A stretch of 5,231 nucleotides of DNA from Synergistaceae bacterium (GCA_012728505.1 JAAYEY010000135.1:1-5231); one strand, 5' to 3'. Positions 1-5,231 are shown, counted from the first letter of the stretch. Translations and numbers: made by a program. Notes: generated from the letters alone by a model not told the origin.

Positions 1-92
1 AAACAGCGCTAAGCGCCGATCCTGCGAGGAGGAGCCGCGTTAATAATTATAATATTGATGTTCTGGTTCAGAATACTATTTAACAACATCAA
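1..92 (-). promoter_or_regulatory. Attenuator leader RNA, partial (stems over the leader peptide)
   Basis: On the - strand RNA, TTGATGTT (92-85), which contains the leader peptide start codon, can pair perfectly with AACATCAA (62-55), which covers codons 10-12. Further 3' the RNA turns GC-rich, with short stems TCCT/AGGA around CGC and GCGC/GCGC around the stop codon. Competing stems overlapping the control codons are expected of a ribosome-stalling attenuator. The decisive part, a terminator with a U-run, would lie left of the window, so this is a partial and inferred element. Confidence 0.45.
9..89 (-). CDS. Probable Ile-rich attenuator leader peptide (ilv type)
   Basis: This 26-codon ORF starts with ATG (89-87) and ends with TAG (11-9). 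It was found by reading the - strand. A GGGAGG ribosome site (102-97) stands 7 nt before the ATG, and a near-consensus - strand promoter lies just upstream, giving a 5' UTR of about 27 nt. The peptide begins MLLNSILNQNIN, continues with four Ile codons in a row (ATT ATA ATT ATT, residues 13-16) and ends NAAPPRRIGA. Seven of 26 residues are Ile and none is Thr. Known ilv leader peptides have the same design: short, with a run of branched-chain codons and then a Pro/Ala/Arg-rich end over GC-rich RNA that forms the attenuator stems. I infer that ribosome stalling at these codons senses Ile-tRNA and controls biosynthetic genes beyond the left edge. The terminator and target genes are outside the window, so the target is unproven. 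Confidence 0.68.
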   Translation of the reverse strand: MLLNSILNQNINIIIINAAPPRRIGA

Positions 93-122
93 AGTTCCTC
101 CCTTTCTTGCAGATTGTTGGGT

Positions 123-151
123 ATAATATCATCATTCCCAGGGCGTGTCAA
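123..151 (-). promoter_or_regulatory. Sigma-70-type promoter of the divergent leader unit
   Basis: Read on the - strand, a perfect TTGACA (151-146) is followed by a 17-bp spacer and TATTAT (128-123), which matches TATAAT at five of six bases. Transcription would start near 116, about 27 nt before the leader peptide ATG. Ideal spacing, and a ribosome site plus ORF directly downstream, make a chance match unlikely. Confidence 0.7.
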
Positions 152-197
152 ACATTTACGATTTTGTGCTTCTGATGTTAAATGTTATGTTAAATGT
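152..197. repeat. Short TAAATGT repeats between the two divergent promoters
   Basis: ATGTTAAATGT occurs twice in tandem (175-185 and 187-197, 12-bp period), and its core TAAATGT appears once more in inverted orientation as ACATTTA (152-158). The cluster starts just upstream of the - strand -35 element and could be a regulator site. It could equally be chance in AT-rich DNA. I see no coding potential in 152-258. Confidence 0.35.
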
Positions 198-258
198 CAT
201 CTTTCTAATTTTCACCATCAGACATAGTTCCTTATACCCTATTACGGCTATAGTACTC

Positions 259-286
259 TTGACAATAAGCTGTTAGGGCTCATAAT
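259..286 (+). promoter_or_regulatory. Strong sigma-70-type promoter upstream of the helicase leader
   Basis: Perfect TTGACA (259-264), a 17-bp spacer and CATAAT (281-286), five of six matches to the -10 consensus. The predicted start is near 292. It is the best + strand promoter before the helicase, so the helicase mRNA would have a leader of about 248 nt. An 8-bp word, AGTACTCT, ends on the first T of the -35 (252-259) and recurs in the early transcript (301-308). Confidence 0.72.
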
Positions 287-291
287 GCTGT

Positions 292-539
292 GTTTGTAGA
301 AGTACTCTACATATGGGGCAACAAAATGGGAGGCCCTCAAGGGAGTCTCCATTTTTTTGCTTTTACAACAAGGCTTAAAAGCCATGAGCTATTGCACGAA
401 AACCTTTCCGATATAGCGGCCTGTTCCGCTGGGGAGTTTTATGATCACCTTACCTGAGTTGTGCCACACGTAGGGATTTCATGCAATGGCGCAACAGAGC
501 ATCTTTATTTAAAGATGCAAAACGGGAGGTAATCTTATA
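292..539 (+). promoter_or_regulatory. Long structured 5' leader of the helicase mRNA
   Basis: From the predicted start near 292 the RNA can form several hairpins: GTAGA/TCTAC near 296-310; the terminator at 325-358; an imperfect stem AAAAC/GTTTT (399-403 with 436-440) enclosing AGCGG/CCGCT (415-419 with 426-430); GTTGTGCC/GGCGCAAC with one G-U pair (458-465 with 488-495); and GCATCTTT/AAAGATGC (499-506 with 511-518), just before the GGGAGG ribosome site (524-529). Long structured leaders are known for cold-induced DEAD-box helicase mRNAs, so temperature or autoregulatory control is a reasonable inference. I do not recognise a named RNA family here. Confidence 0.5.
325..358 (+). terminator. 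Intrinsic terminator early in the helicase leader (candidate attenuator)
   Basis: AATGG (325-329) pairs with CCATT. After a bulged G, AGGC pairs with GTCT, and CC/GG closes a TCAA loop. Seven T residues follow (352-358). It lies only about 33 nt after the predicted start at 292, so it either ends a short RNA of about 66 nt or acts as an attenuator that the helicase transcript must read through. No equally good promoter is visible between it and the helicase gene. Confidence 0.7.
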
Positions 540-540
540 A
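481..540 (+). CDS. Possible 19-codon upstream ORF coupled to the helicase
   Basis: The ORF encodes MQWRNRASLFKDAKREVIL, and its TAA stop (538-540) shares its A with the helicase ATG (TAATG). Such overlap allows translational coupling. Its start codon lies in the loop of the 458-495 hairpin, and only a weak TAGGGA precedes it. It resembles no peptide I know. A chance ORF is quite possible, because the helicase has its own strong ribosome site. Confidence 0.25.
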   Translation: MQWRNRASLFKDAKREVIL

Positions 541-2345
541 TGACACAGGAAACAAAAAAATTCGCAGATTTTAATCTGCGTCCTGAACTTTTGCGTGCTT
601 TGGAACGCAAGGGTTTTGAAACACCAATGCCGGTGCAGGTCTGCGTTCTCGAAGATGAAACGTTGATTGACAGCGACATTATGGTTCAAGCAAGGACAGG
701 ATCAGGCAAGACACTCGCATTCGCACTACCACTTATCAATTCTATGGACTCCAAACTTAAGGAACCCCAAATCATAGTGCTTTCTCCAACTCGTGAGCTT
801 GCACAACAAACTGCACGGGAATTCGCATGGATAGGTTCAGAGTGCGGCGTAAGGGTGGCGACACTTGTAGGCGGACTGGATATGGAACGCCAAATTAGAT
901 CGCTCAGAGACGGCGCAAATGTTGTCGTAGGAACACCTGGAAGAATCCTTGACCATGTTCGCAGGGGAACTTTTAAGACTTCTTCTATTAAAAGCATCGT
1001 TCTGGATGAAGGAGACCACATGCTTGACATGGGTTTCCATGATGAGATGGAAGCTATACTTAAGTCGATGGACAGTGTCGAACGGACGTGGCTTTTTTCA
1101 GCCACAATACCGCCAGAAGTAATGAACCTTGCAAGGCAGTACTTGAATGCACCCAAGAAGATTTCGCTGGTATCAGACATCACATCTCACGAAGACATTA
1201 CTCAAAAAGCATATATAATACCGTCTCGTAAAAGGTTTGAGGGACTGACAAACGTGCTCATTTGGGAAGCCCCCAGCAGGGCTCTCTTATTTTGCGGAAC
1301 AAGAGCTGAAACACAAGATATAGCTGATAAACTTTGCGATATCGGCTTCAAGGCCACACCAATACACGGAGATATGAGTCAGAGGGAAAGAAATACCGCT
1401 CTGGGTGCGCTTCGTGGGGGACGTGTATCGATCCTTGTTGCAACTGATGTCGCAGCAAGAGGCCTAGACATCGACGCTGTTAGCCACGTCATCCAGTACG
1501 GACTGCCACAGAACCTTGAGTCTTTCGTACACAGAAGTGGAAGAACCGGTCGCGCCGGTCACGAAGGAAGCAATAGACTTCTACTTACAGCCAGAGAAGC
1601 AAAACAGTTTAAATTTATGGTTTCGAACGTAGGTTCAAAGATGAAAATGGAGTGGATACCTGCTCCTGATGCACTGGAAATAGAAGGCCAGGCAAGGATA
1701 CGTTTTGAAAAAACACTTATTGAACATGCTCTTGAATCAGGTGAATATCAGCCATGGGCAGAGAGTCTGCTCAAGAGTGAAGAAGCCCTTATGCTCGTAT
1801 CTGGATTGCTCGCTAAAGCATACGGTGATCAACCGTCAGGATATTCAATAAAAACCGACGTAGAAGCTGAGATGAACAGAGAGAAATCAAGGGGCGACAA
1901 AGGCCGTCCGGAAACCTCCGGTTTCAAAAGCAGATCGACAGAAGCAAGAAAAGACAGCACAGCAAGACCCAGCATGGGCGGTGGCGTAATTGTCAACTTT
2001 GCTCAGGGTCGTTCAGAAGGTTGGGAAGTCGGAGCACTTTTGGGGCTTATGTGCCGCTGTATTGGCGTCGGAAGAGAAGACGTAGGTAATATAAAACTTC
2101 GCGAAGACAGCGCGGCTGTTGAGCTTTCTGCAAAGGGAGCGGTTCTATTTGAATCAAGAAAAGAACGACTGATTCAAGAAGGGCTCGAAGTCTCCTCTGT
2201 TAGAAATATTGAATCAAGGTCCTCAGAGCACAGAGAGGGAAGCAAACCGAGAACAGATACAAGATCCTCATATCGTGACCGCAGACCGTCTGGGGGCAGG
2301 GAAAGAGACACAGATCGACCGAAGAGGCGACGCGTTACAAAATAA
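540..2345 (+). CDS. DEAD-box ATP-dependent RNA helicase with DbpA-like RNA-binding domain
   Basis: A 601-residue RNA helicase that would unwind short RNA duplexes using ATP, in ribosome assembly, RNA decay or cold adaptation. Visible motifs in order: Q motif (F8 to Q33), Walker A ARTGSGKT (51-58), Ia PTRELAQQ (83-90), GG (111-112), Ib TPGR (132-135), motif II DEGD (156-159), III SAT (187-189), IV near 249-254, V ATDVAARGLD (301-310) and VI HRSGRTGR (331-338). Residues about 481-556 resemble the DbpA C-terminal RNA-binding domain, joined by a charged linker. The last 45 residues are Arg/Ser-rich and basic. The ATG is set by GGGAGG (524-529) at good spacing. Motif II has Gly where almost all relatives have Ala; all other motifs are intact, so it should be active. 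It is transcribed alone, with a long leader before and a terminator after. CsdA/DeaD, CshA and DbpA are all possible equivalents, so no symbol is given. Confidence 0.95.
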   Translation: MTQETKKFADFNLRPELLRALERKGFETPMPVQVCVLEDETLIDSDIMVQARTGSGKTLAFALPLINSMDSKLKEPQIIVLSPTRELAQQTAREFAWIGSECGVRVATLVGGLDMERQIRSLRDGANVVVGTPGRILDHVRRGTFKTSSIKSIVLDEGDHMLDMGFHDEMEAILKSMDSVERTWLFSATIPPEVMNLARQYLNAPKKISLVSDITSHEDITQKAYIIPSRKRFEGLTNVLIWEAPSRALLFCGTRAETQDIADKLCDIGFKATPIHGDMSQRERNTALGALRGGRVSILVATDVAARGLDIDAVSHVIQYGLPQNLESFVHRSGRTGRAGHEGSNRLLLTAREAKQFKFMVSNVGSKMKMEWIPAPDALEIEGQARIRFEKTLIEHALESGEYQPWAESLLKSEEALMLVSGLLAKAYGDQPSGYSIKTDVEAEMNREKSRGDKGRPETSGFKSRSTEARKDSTARPSMGGGVIVNFAQGRSEGWEVGALLGLMCRCIGVGREDVGNIKLREDSAAVELSAKGAVLFESRKERLIQEGLEVSSVRNIESRSSEHREGSKPRTDTRSSYRDRRPSGGRERDTDRPKRRRVTK

Positions 2346-2372
2346 ACGATTTTACTGGAGATTAGATATCAA

Positions 2373-2419
2373 GCTGCCCGTAAAAAACTCTTCTTTTGAG
2401 TTCTTGACGGGCTGTTTTT
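2373..2419 (+). terminator. Intrinsic terminator after the helicase gene
   Basis: GCCCGT (2376-2381) pairs with ACGGGC (2407-2412), with an inner stem AACTC/GAGTT (2386-2390 with 2398-2402) around TTCTTTT. The T-run TGTTTTT follows at 2413-2419. It begins about 30 nt after the helicase stop and separates that gene from hom. Confidence 0.8.
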
Positions 2420-2428
2420 ATTTTGATG

Positions 2429-2452
2429 TGCTATACTTTTAAATCATGATTT
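2429..2452 (+). promoter_or_regulatory. Extended -10 promoter and palindrome before hom
   Basis: TGCTATACT (2429-2437) is an extended -10 element (TGn plus TATACT). No good -35 lies at the usual distance; TTGACG at 2404 is 22 bp away. Transcription would start near 2444, inside the perfect 12-bp palindrome AAATCATGATTT (2441-2452), which could be an operator. No repressor site is recognised. Confidence 0.45.
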
Positions 2453-2499
2453 CTAATTCAAAAAAATTCTTATTTATCTCAATAGGGGAGGCATTATAA
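2446..2499 (+). CDS. Possible 17-codon upstream ORF coupled to hom
   Basis: ATG at 2446 opens MISNSKKFLFISIGEAL, and its TAA (2497-2499) overlaps the hom ATG as TAATG, the same arrangement as before the helicase. The start would lie within 2-3 nt of the predicted transcription start, so it would be nearly leaderless. It has no ribosome site and no recognised function. Chance is a serious alternative. Confidence 0.2.
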   Translation: MISNSKKFLFISIGEAL

Positions 2500-3521
2500 T
2501 GATACAAAACATAGCACTGGTAGGCTGCGGAAACGTTGGCACTGCCCTTCTTGAGATCCTAAACGAAAAACGTACTGAACTATCTGAGAAACACGGATTT
2601 ATTTTCAGAGTTACACTGATCTCGGATCTTATGAAAGGAACTGTCCTCGATCCAGAGGGTCTTGACCTAAATCAAATCGTAATAGATCTTAAAGAGGGCA
2701 AAAATCTCGACTCTTTTCCAAAAGGACAGGGCTCTTTTGGGGAACTTCTCGCGAAGTCCAGAACTACTATGATGGCGGAAGCAACTCCTACTAATCTAAA
2801 GACAGGGGAACCGGGCATTACCCATATACGGGCCGCTTTGTCGAGAGGTATACACGTTACAACGACAAACAAAGGACCTGTCGCACTAGCCTTTGATGAA
2901 CTTGCCACCCTAGCAAAGAGCTGCGGTGCAAAATTCAGATACGAAGGAGTCGTAATGAGTGGAACACCGCTACTGCACATGCTACAGTATGGTATGGCAG
3001 GATGCACAGTACTTAAGCTCGAAGGTATATTAAATGGCACAACAAACTTTATTCTATCAAAAATGGGTGAAACCGGAGTCTCATATGCAGAAGCACTTGA
3101 AGAGGCTGCATCACTGGGTTATGCGGAAGCTGACCCTACAGGAGATGTCGAAGGCTGGGATGCTGCGGCAAAAGTTTCTATTCTGGCAAAATTATTATTC
3201 GGAAAGAATATACCTGTCTCAGATATAGATCGCCAGGGAATAACATGCATCACTCCCGAGAAGATCAAGGCGGCTCATGAACATGGCTGTACTGTAAAAC
3301 TTATTGCGGGTATCAACGCCACCAATGGTGAATTTTACACGTATGTTACACCAAAAGAGATCTCTCTTTCTCACCCTCTTGCCTCTATAAACGGTCCAAC
3401 TAACGCAGTTTCAATCCTAACTGACAATCTAGGTGAGGTAACTCTTATTGGGCCGGGAGCAGGTAGGATAGAGACAGGACAGGCTCTTTTAACAGATCTT
3501 ATAGCTATGCGCAAGAATTAA
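2499..3521 (+). CDS. hom: Homoserine dehydrogenase, short form
   Basis: A 340-residue cytosolic enzyme that reduces L-aspartate 4-semialdehyde to L-homoserine with NAD(P)H, the branch leading to threonine, isoleucine and methionine. The N-terminal Rossmann fold shows GCGNVG (9-14). The family segment TTTNKGP (121-127) carries Lys125. The catalytic region GYAEADPTGDVEGWDAAAK (207-225) has Glu210, Asp221 and Lys225, matching the substrate-binding and catalytic residues known in the yeast enzyme. NGTTNFILSKM (179-189) and the C-terminal GPGAGRIETGQALLTDLIA are also typical. It ends right after the catalytic domain: no C-terminal ACT domain and no aspartokinase fusion, so threonine feedback through an ACT domain is not expected. 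The ATG is set by GGGGAGG (2485-2491), 7 nt upstream. It is apparently monocistronic, with a terminator before it and the magnesium unit after it. Confidence 0.94.
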   Translation: MIQNIALVGCGNVGTALLEILNEKRTELSEKHGFIFRVTLISDLMKGTVLDPEGLDLNQIVIDLKEGKNLDSFPKGQGSFGELLAKSRTTMMAEATPTNLKTGEPGITHIRAALSRGIHVTTTNKGPVALAFDELATLAKSCGAKFRYEGVVMSGTPLLHMLQYGMAGCTVLKLEGILNGTTNFILSKMGETGVSYAEALEEAASLGYAEADPTGDVEGWDAAAKVSILAKLLFGKNIPVSDIDRQGITCITPEKIKAAHEHGCTVKLIAGINATNGEFYTYVTPKEISLSHPLASINGPTNAVSILTDNLGEVTLIGPGAGRIETGQALLTDLIAMRKN

Positions 3522-3534
3522 ACAAGACCTGAAA

Positions 3535-3590
3535 ACTATCTCCTCTTTTAACAAAGGCAAGTAATAGACAAAGATATAGGGGCAGATAGT
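3535..3590. other. Inverted repeat after hom
   Basis: ACTATCT (3535-3541) pairs perfectly with AGATAGT (3584-3590). The stem can extend with CCTC (3542-3545) against GGGG (3579-3582) past a bulged C, closing a long loop of about 33 nt. It begins 13 nt after the hom stop. There is no U-run on the + strand, so it is not a clear terminator for hom, though it might protect the mRNA 3' end. On the - strand a TTTT follows the stem. Confidence 0.3.
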
Positions 3591-3648
3591 GCTAATTTGG
3601 CAACTTATAGCGATGCAAAAAAGAAAAATATTAACAAAATAGGCTTAG

Positions 3649-3677
3649 TTGACAATATTTAACTCCCGACATATGAT
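3649..3677 (+). promoter_or_regulatory. Sigma-70-type promoter of the magnesium leader and mgtA
   Basis: Perfect TTGACA (3649-3654), a 17-bp spacer and TATGAT (3672-3677), five of six matches. The predicted start near 3684 lies just before the riboswitch fold, which supports both calls. Confidence 0.78.
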
Positions 3678-3689
3678 TTACTTGAAGTA

Positions 3690-3800
3690 AATATTTCGGT
3701 AGGTACGGCTACCACAGGGATATGGATTCCAACACTAAGTGGTGGAAACACTATGAGAGGGTCAGTAGTCCATGTCGGAGCAAAGCTTGAACTAACGTAG
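3690..3800 (+). promoter_or_regulatory. Probable M-box (ykoK leader) magnesium riboswitch
   Basis: M-box RNAs bind Mg2+ and lower expression of Mg2+ transporters when the ion is plentiful. The fold seen here: P1 CGGTAG/CTAACG (3697-3702 with 3792-3797, one mismatch); a short hairpin GGTA/TACC around CGGC (3702-3713), in the place of the M-box GGTGAGGCTCC segment; a long-range helix GATATGGA/TCCATGTC (3719-3726 with 3769-3776, one G-U pair) enclosing two hairpins (3727-3747 and 3751-3768), the second with GGGTCAGTAG like the M-box GGGTCAACAG; then GGAGCAAAGCTT (3777-3788), like the conserved GTGCTAAAGCTC. The middle is shorter than in the Bacillus mgtE element, so it would be a compact variant. 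The gene downstream is the expected target. The switch may use AACTA/TAGTT (3790-3794 with 3798-3802), which excludes P1. The call rests on remembered consensus, not a covariance search. Confidence 0.72.
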
Positions 3801-3919
3801 TTTAATGTCAGTTTTAACTGCGTGCTGTGATGCTGGGGCTTGCACGATGGTAAATCAACTTTTTTGACGTCTGACTAAATATGCGTTAGATTTTGAATTA
3901 TTGACGCATTAATTTAAAG
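3801..3919 (+). promoter_or_regulatory. Probable expression platform of the magnesium riboswitch
   Basis: Between the aptamer and the 3920 hairpin lie possible stems CAGT/ACTG (3809-3820), CGTGC/GCACG (3821-3825 with 3842-3846) and ATGCGT/ACGCAT (3881-3886 with 3904-3909), plus a run of six T (3860-3865). The T-run begins 13 nt after the GC hairpin, so I cannot assign a clean terminator. No credible ORF is present here. Confidence 0.35.
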
Positions 3920-3957
3920 GAAGACATTGCCATTGTTCAAACAATGGCAATGTCTTC
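3920..3957 (+). other. Perfect 17-bp hairpin between riboswitch and mgtA
   Basis: GAAGACATTGCCATTGT (3920-3936) and its exact complement (3941-3957) flank a TCAA loop. What follows is only moderately T-rich (TGTTGTG), so it is at best an imperfect intrinsic terminator. It sits 39 nt before the mgtA ATG and 26 nt before its ribosome site. It could be the terminator stem of the riboswitch or a stability hairpin. Confidence 0.5.
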
Positions 3958-3996
3958 TGTTGTGCCATATGCAAAATTAAAAAGAGGTATAGGCCA

Positions 3997-5231
3997 ATGA
4001 AGAAAATAAGCAAAAAAATGACCGCGGCAGAGGTTGCGGTAATTTTGACAAAACCTGATAACACAGACAGAAGATTTTATGAAACTTCATTAAAAGAATC
4101 AAATGAAGTTTTAGAAGAATTAAATACATCTTTTCAGGGCCTCAACGATGATATGGTCGAGGAGATGCGCGACCTTTACGGCGCAAATGTAGTTTCACAC
4201 GGTAAAGACATGGTTCTGATAAAACGGATTTTTGAAGCCTTTGTTAATCCATTTACTGCAATTCTGTTTATCCTTGCTGTTGTTTCCTTTGTCACTGATG
4301 TGCTCCTAGCTGAACCGGGCGACAAAAACCCGGTAACAGTTATCATCATACTTACAATGGTCATGATCAGCGGGCTTCTCCGTTTCATCCAAGAGACCCG
4401 TAGCGGCAACGCAGCAGAACGTTTAAGTAAGATGGTCAGAACTACTACGGCCGTAGAGCGGCAAGAAAATGGACGGGAAGAGATACTTCTCGAAGATGTT
4501 GTCGTTGGAGATATTGTCTACCTAGCGGCAGGAGATATAGTTCCAGCTGATGTGCGTATCCTCAGAGCTAAAGACTTGTTTGTAAGCCAGTCCACTCTGA
4601 CAGGCGAAAGCGAACCTGTTGAGAAAATGGCGAACGTTGTGGAACAAGACGAATATGATACATTAACGGAATATCACAACCTTGCCTTTATGGGTACGAC
4701 CGTCATCAGTGGTTCGTCAACCTGCGTTGTTGTTGCTACTGGCGATGATACATTCTTTGGTGCTATAGCAAAAGGACTGTCAACGAAACCTGTTCAGACA
4801 AACTTTGAAAAAGGTGTCAACTCTGTCTCCTGGATATTAATTCGCTTTATGCTCGTCATGGTGCCTGTAGTGCTATTTATCAACGGCTTCTCAAAAGGTG
4901 ATTGGCTGGAAGCCTTTCTCTTTGCTATTTCCGTCGCGGTAGGATTGACTCCCGAAATGCTGCCTATGATCGTCACCACGTGCCTTGCAAAGGGCGCAGT
5001 GGCTATGTCAAAGGAAAAAACTATTATCAAAAATCTCAATGCCATTCAAAACCTTGGCTCCATGAATGTTCTCTGTACAGACAAAACTGGCACGTTAACG
5101 CTCGACAAGGTCGTACTTGAGTATCATCTGAATCTGCATGGCAATACTGATGTTAGAGTGCTCCGACACGCTTTTTTGAACAGTTATTACCAGACCGGAC
5201 TTAAAAACCTGATAGATAATTCAATTATTGG
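3997..5231 (+). CDS. mgtA: Magnesium-importing P-type ATPase, 5' part
   Basis: The gene runs open to the window end (411 codons plus 2 nt), about the first 45% of a family usually near 900 residues. Members sit in the inner membrane and use ATP to import Mg2+. Seen here: a polar N-terminal tail; TM1 (about 83-104) and TM2 (112-131); the actuator domain with TGES (202-205); TM3 (279-298); TM4 (303-325) containing VGLTPEMLP (315-323), typical of MgtA/MgtB rather than other P-type pumps; and the phosphorylation motif DKTGTLT with Asp362. The sequence then passes into the nucleotide-binding domain, and the last visible residues, [10 protein letters not shown], also fit MgtA. ATG 3997 is preceded by AGAGG (3983-3987) at 9 nt spacing; Met8 is a less likely start. 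The upstream M-box-like leader supports induction at low Mg2+. No frameshift is seen; the missing 3' end is only the window edge. Confidence 0.95.
   Translation, partial: MKKISKKMTAAEVAVILTKPDNTDRRFYETSLKESNEVLEELNTSFQGLNDDMVEEMRDLYGANVVSHGKDMVLIKRIFEAFVNPFTAILFILAVVSFVTDVLLAEPGDKNPVTVIIILTMVMISGLLRFIQETRSGNAAERLSKMVRTTTAVERQENGREEILLEDVVVGDIVYLAAGDIVPADVRILRAKDLFVSQSTLTGESEPVEKMANVVEQDEYDTLTEYHNLAFMGTTVISGSSTCVVVATGDDTFFGAIAKGLSTKPVQTNFEKGVNSVSWILIRFMLVMVPVVLFINGFSKGDWLEAFLFAISVAVGLTPEMLPMIVTTCLAKGAVAMSKEKTIIKNLNAIQNLGSMNVLCTDKTGTLTLDKVVLEYHLNLHGNTDVRVLRHAFLNSYYQTGLKNLIDNSII

Noticed and set aside
2..43. Open + strand frame ending at a TAA at 41-43, possible tail of an upstream gene
   Set aside because: It is too short to judge, and the same stretch is better explained as the GC-rich part of the - strand leader peptide and attenuator.
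58..126. 22-codon + strand ORF after a GAGGAGGAG at 25-33
   Set aside because: The ribosome-like motif is about 25 nt from the ATG, too far, and the ORF is antisense to the better-supported leader peptide.
313..378. 21-codon + strand ORF running through the early terminator
   Set aside because: It has no ribosome site, and its codons are dictated by the terminator stem and T-run.
686..1183. Long - strand open frames inside the helicase gene
   Set aside because: They lie opposite a gene with every helicase motif intact and show no recognisable domain; they are shadows.
3552..3663. Protein-like open frame between hom and the riboswitch promoter (reads IDKDIGADSANLATYSDAKK in part)
   Set aside because: It has no plausible start codon or ribosome site, its end is the mgtA promoter -35 region, and I recognise no family; a gene remnant cannot be excluded.
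3864..3892. TTGACG with TAGATT at 17-bp spacing, possible second mgtA promoter
   Set aside because: The -10 matches only four of six bases, and the region is more simply part of the riboswitch leader.
1..5231. CRISPR array, insertion sequence, tRNA or rRNA
   Set aside because: No regularly spaced repeats, transposase motifs, terminal inverted repeats or tRNA/rRNA-like sequences were seen on either strand.

Overview
The window is a bacterial chromosomal segment of moderate to low GC. It holds three main genes on the + strand: a DEAD-box RNA helicase, homoserine dehydrogenase, and the first half of an MgtA-type magnesium P-type ATPase. The start of a divergent (- strand) transcription unit lies at the left edge. 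Strong purine-rich ribosome sites (GGGAGG type), near-consensus TTGACA/TATAAT promoters and an M-box-like leader fit a Firmicute or a relative such as Synergistota. A peptide-type amino-acid attenuator, as proposed at the left edge, is less typical of Firmicutes. The taxon is a guess; no rRNA or other marker gene is present.

Region by region. Positions 1-151 carry, on the - strand, a promoter (-35 TTGACA, 17-bp spacer, -10 TATTAT), a GGGAGG ribosome site and a 26-codon ORF with four consecutive Ile codons. It looks like a branched-chain amino-acid (ilv-type) attenuator leader peptide whose structural genes lie left of the window. Positions 152-258 are AT-rich with short repeats. Positions 259-539 are a second promoter and a roughly 248-nt structured leader for the helicase, containing an early intrinsic terminator, later hairpins and a 19-codon upstream ORF that ends in TAATG on the helicase start. 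Positions 540-2345 are the helicase, with DEGD in place of DEAD at motif II and a C-terminal DbpA-like RNA-binding domain plus basic tail, followed by a terminator.

Positions 2429-3521 are a separate unit: an extended -10 promoter, a palindrome, a 17-codon ORF that again ends in TAATG, and hom (short form without an ACT domain). Positions 3522-3996 contain no convincing protein gene. They hold a promoter with perfect -35 and spacing, an RNA fold matching an M-box (ykoK) magnesium riboswitch in architecture and several conserved segments, and a perfect 17-bp hairpin. Positions 3997-5231 are mgtA, truncated by the window end.

The genes do not form one operon; each has its own promoter and leader. 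The common theme is control in the 5' leader: probable Ile-codon attenuation on the left, a terminator-containing leader before the helicase, and a magnesium riboswitch before the magnesium importer. Homoserine dehydrogenase supplies homoserine for threonine, isoleucine and methionine. A neighbouring ilv-type unit would make metabolic sense, but adjacency alone does not prove a link.
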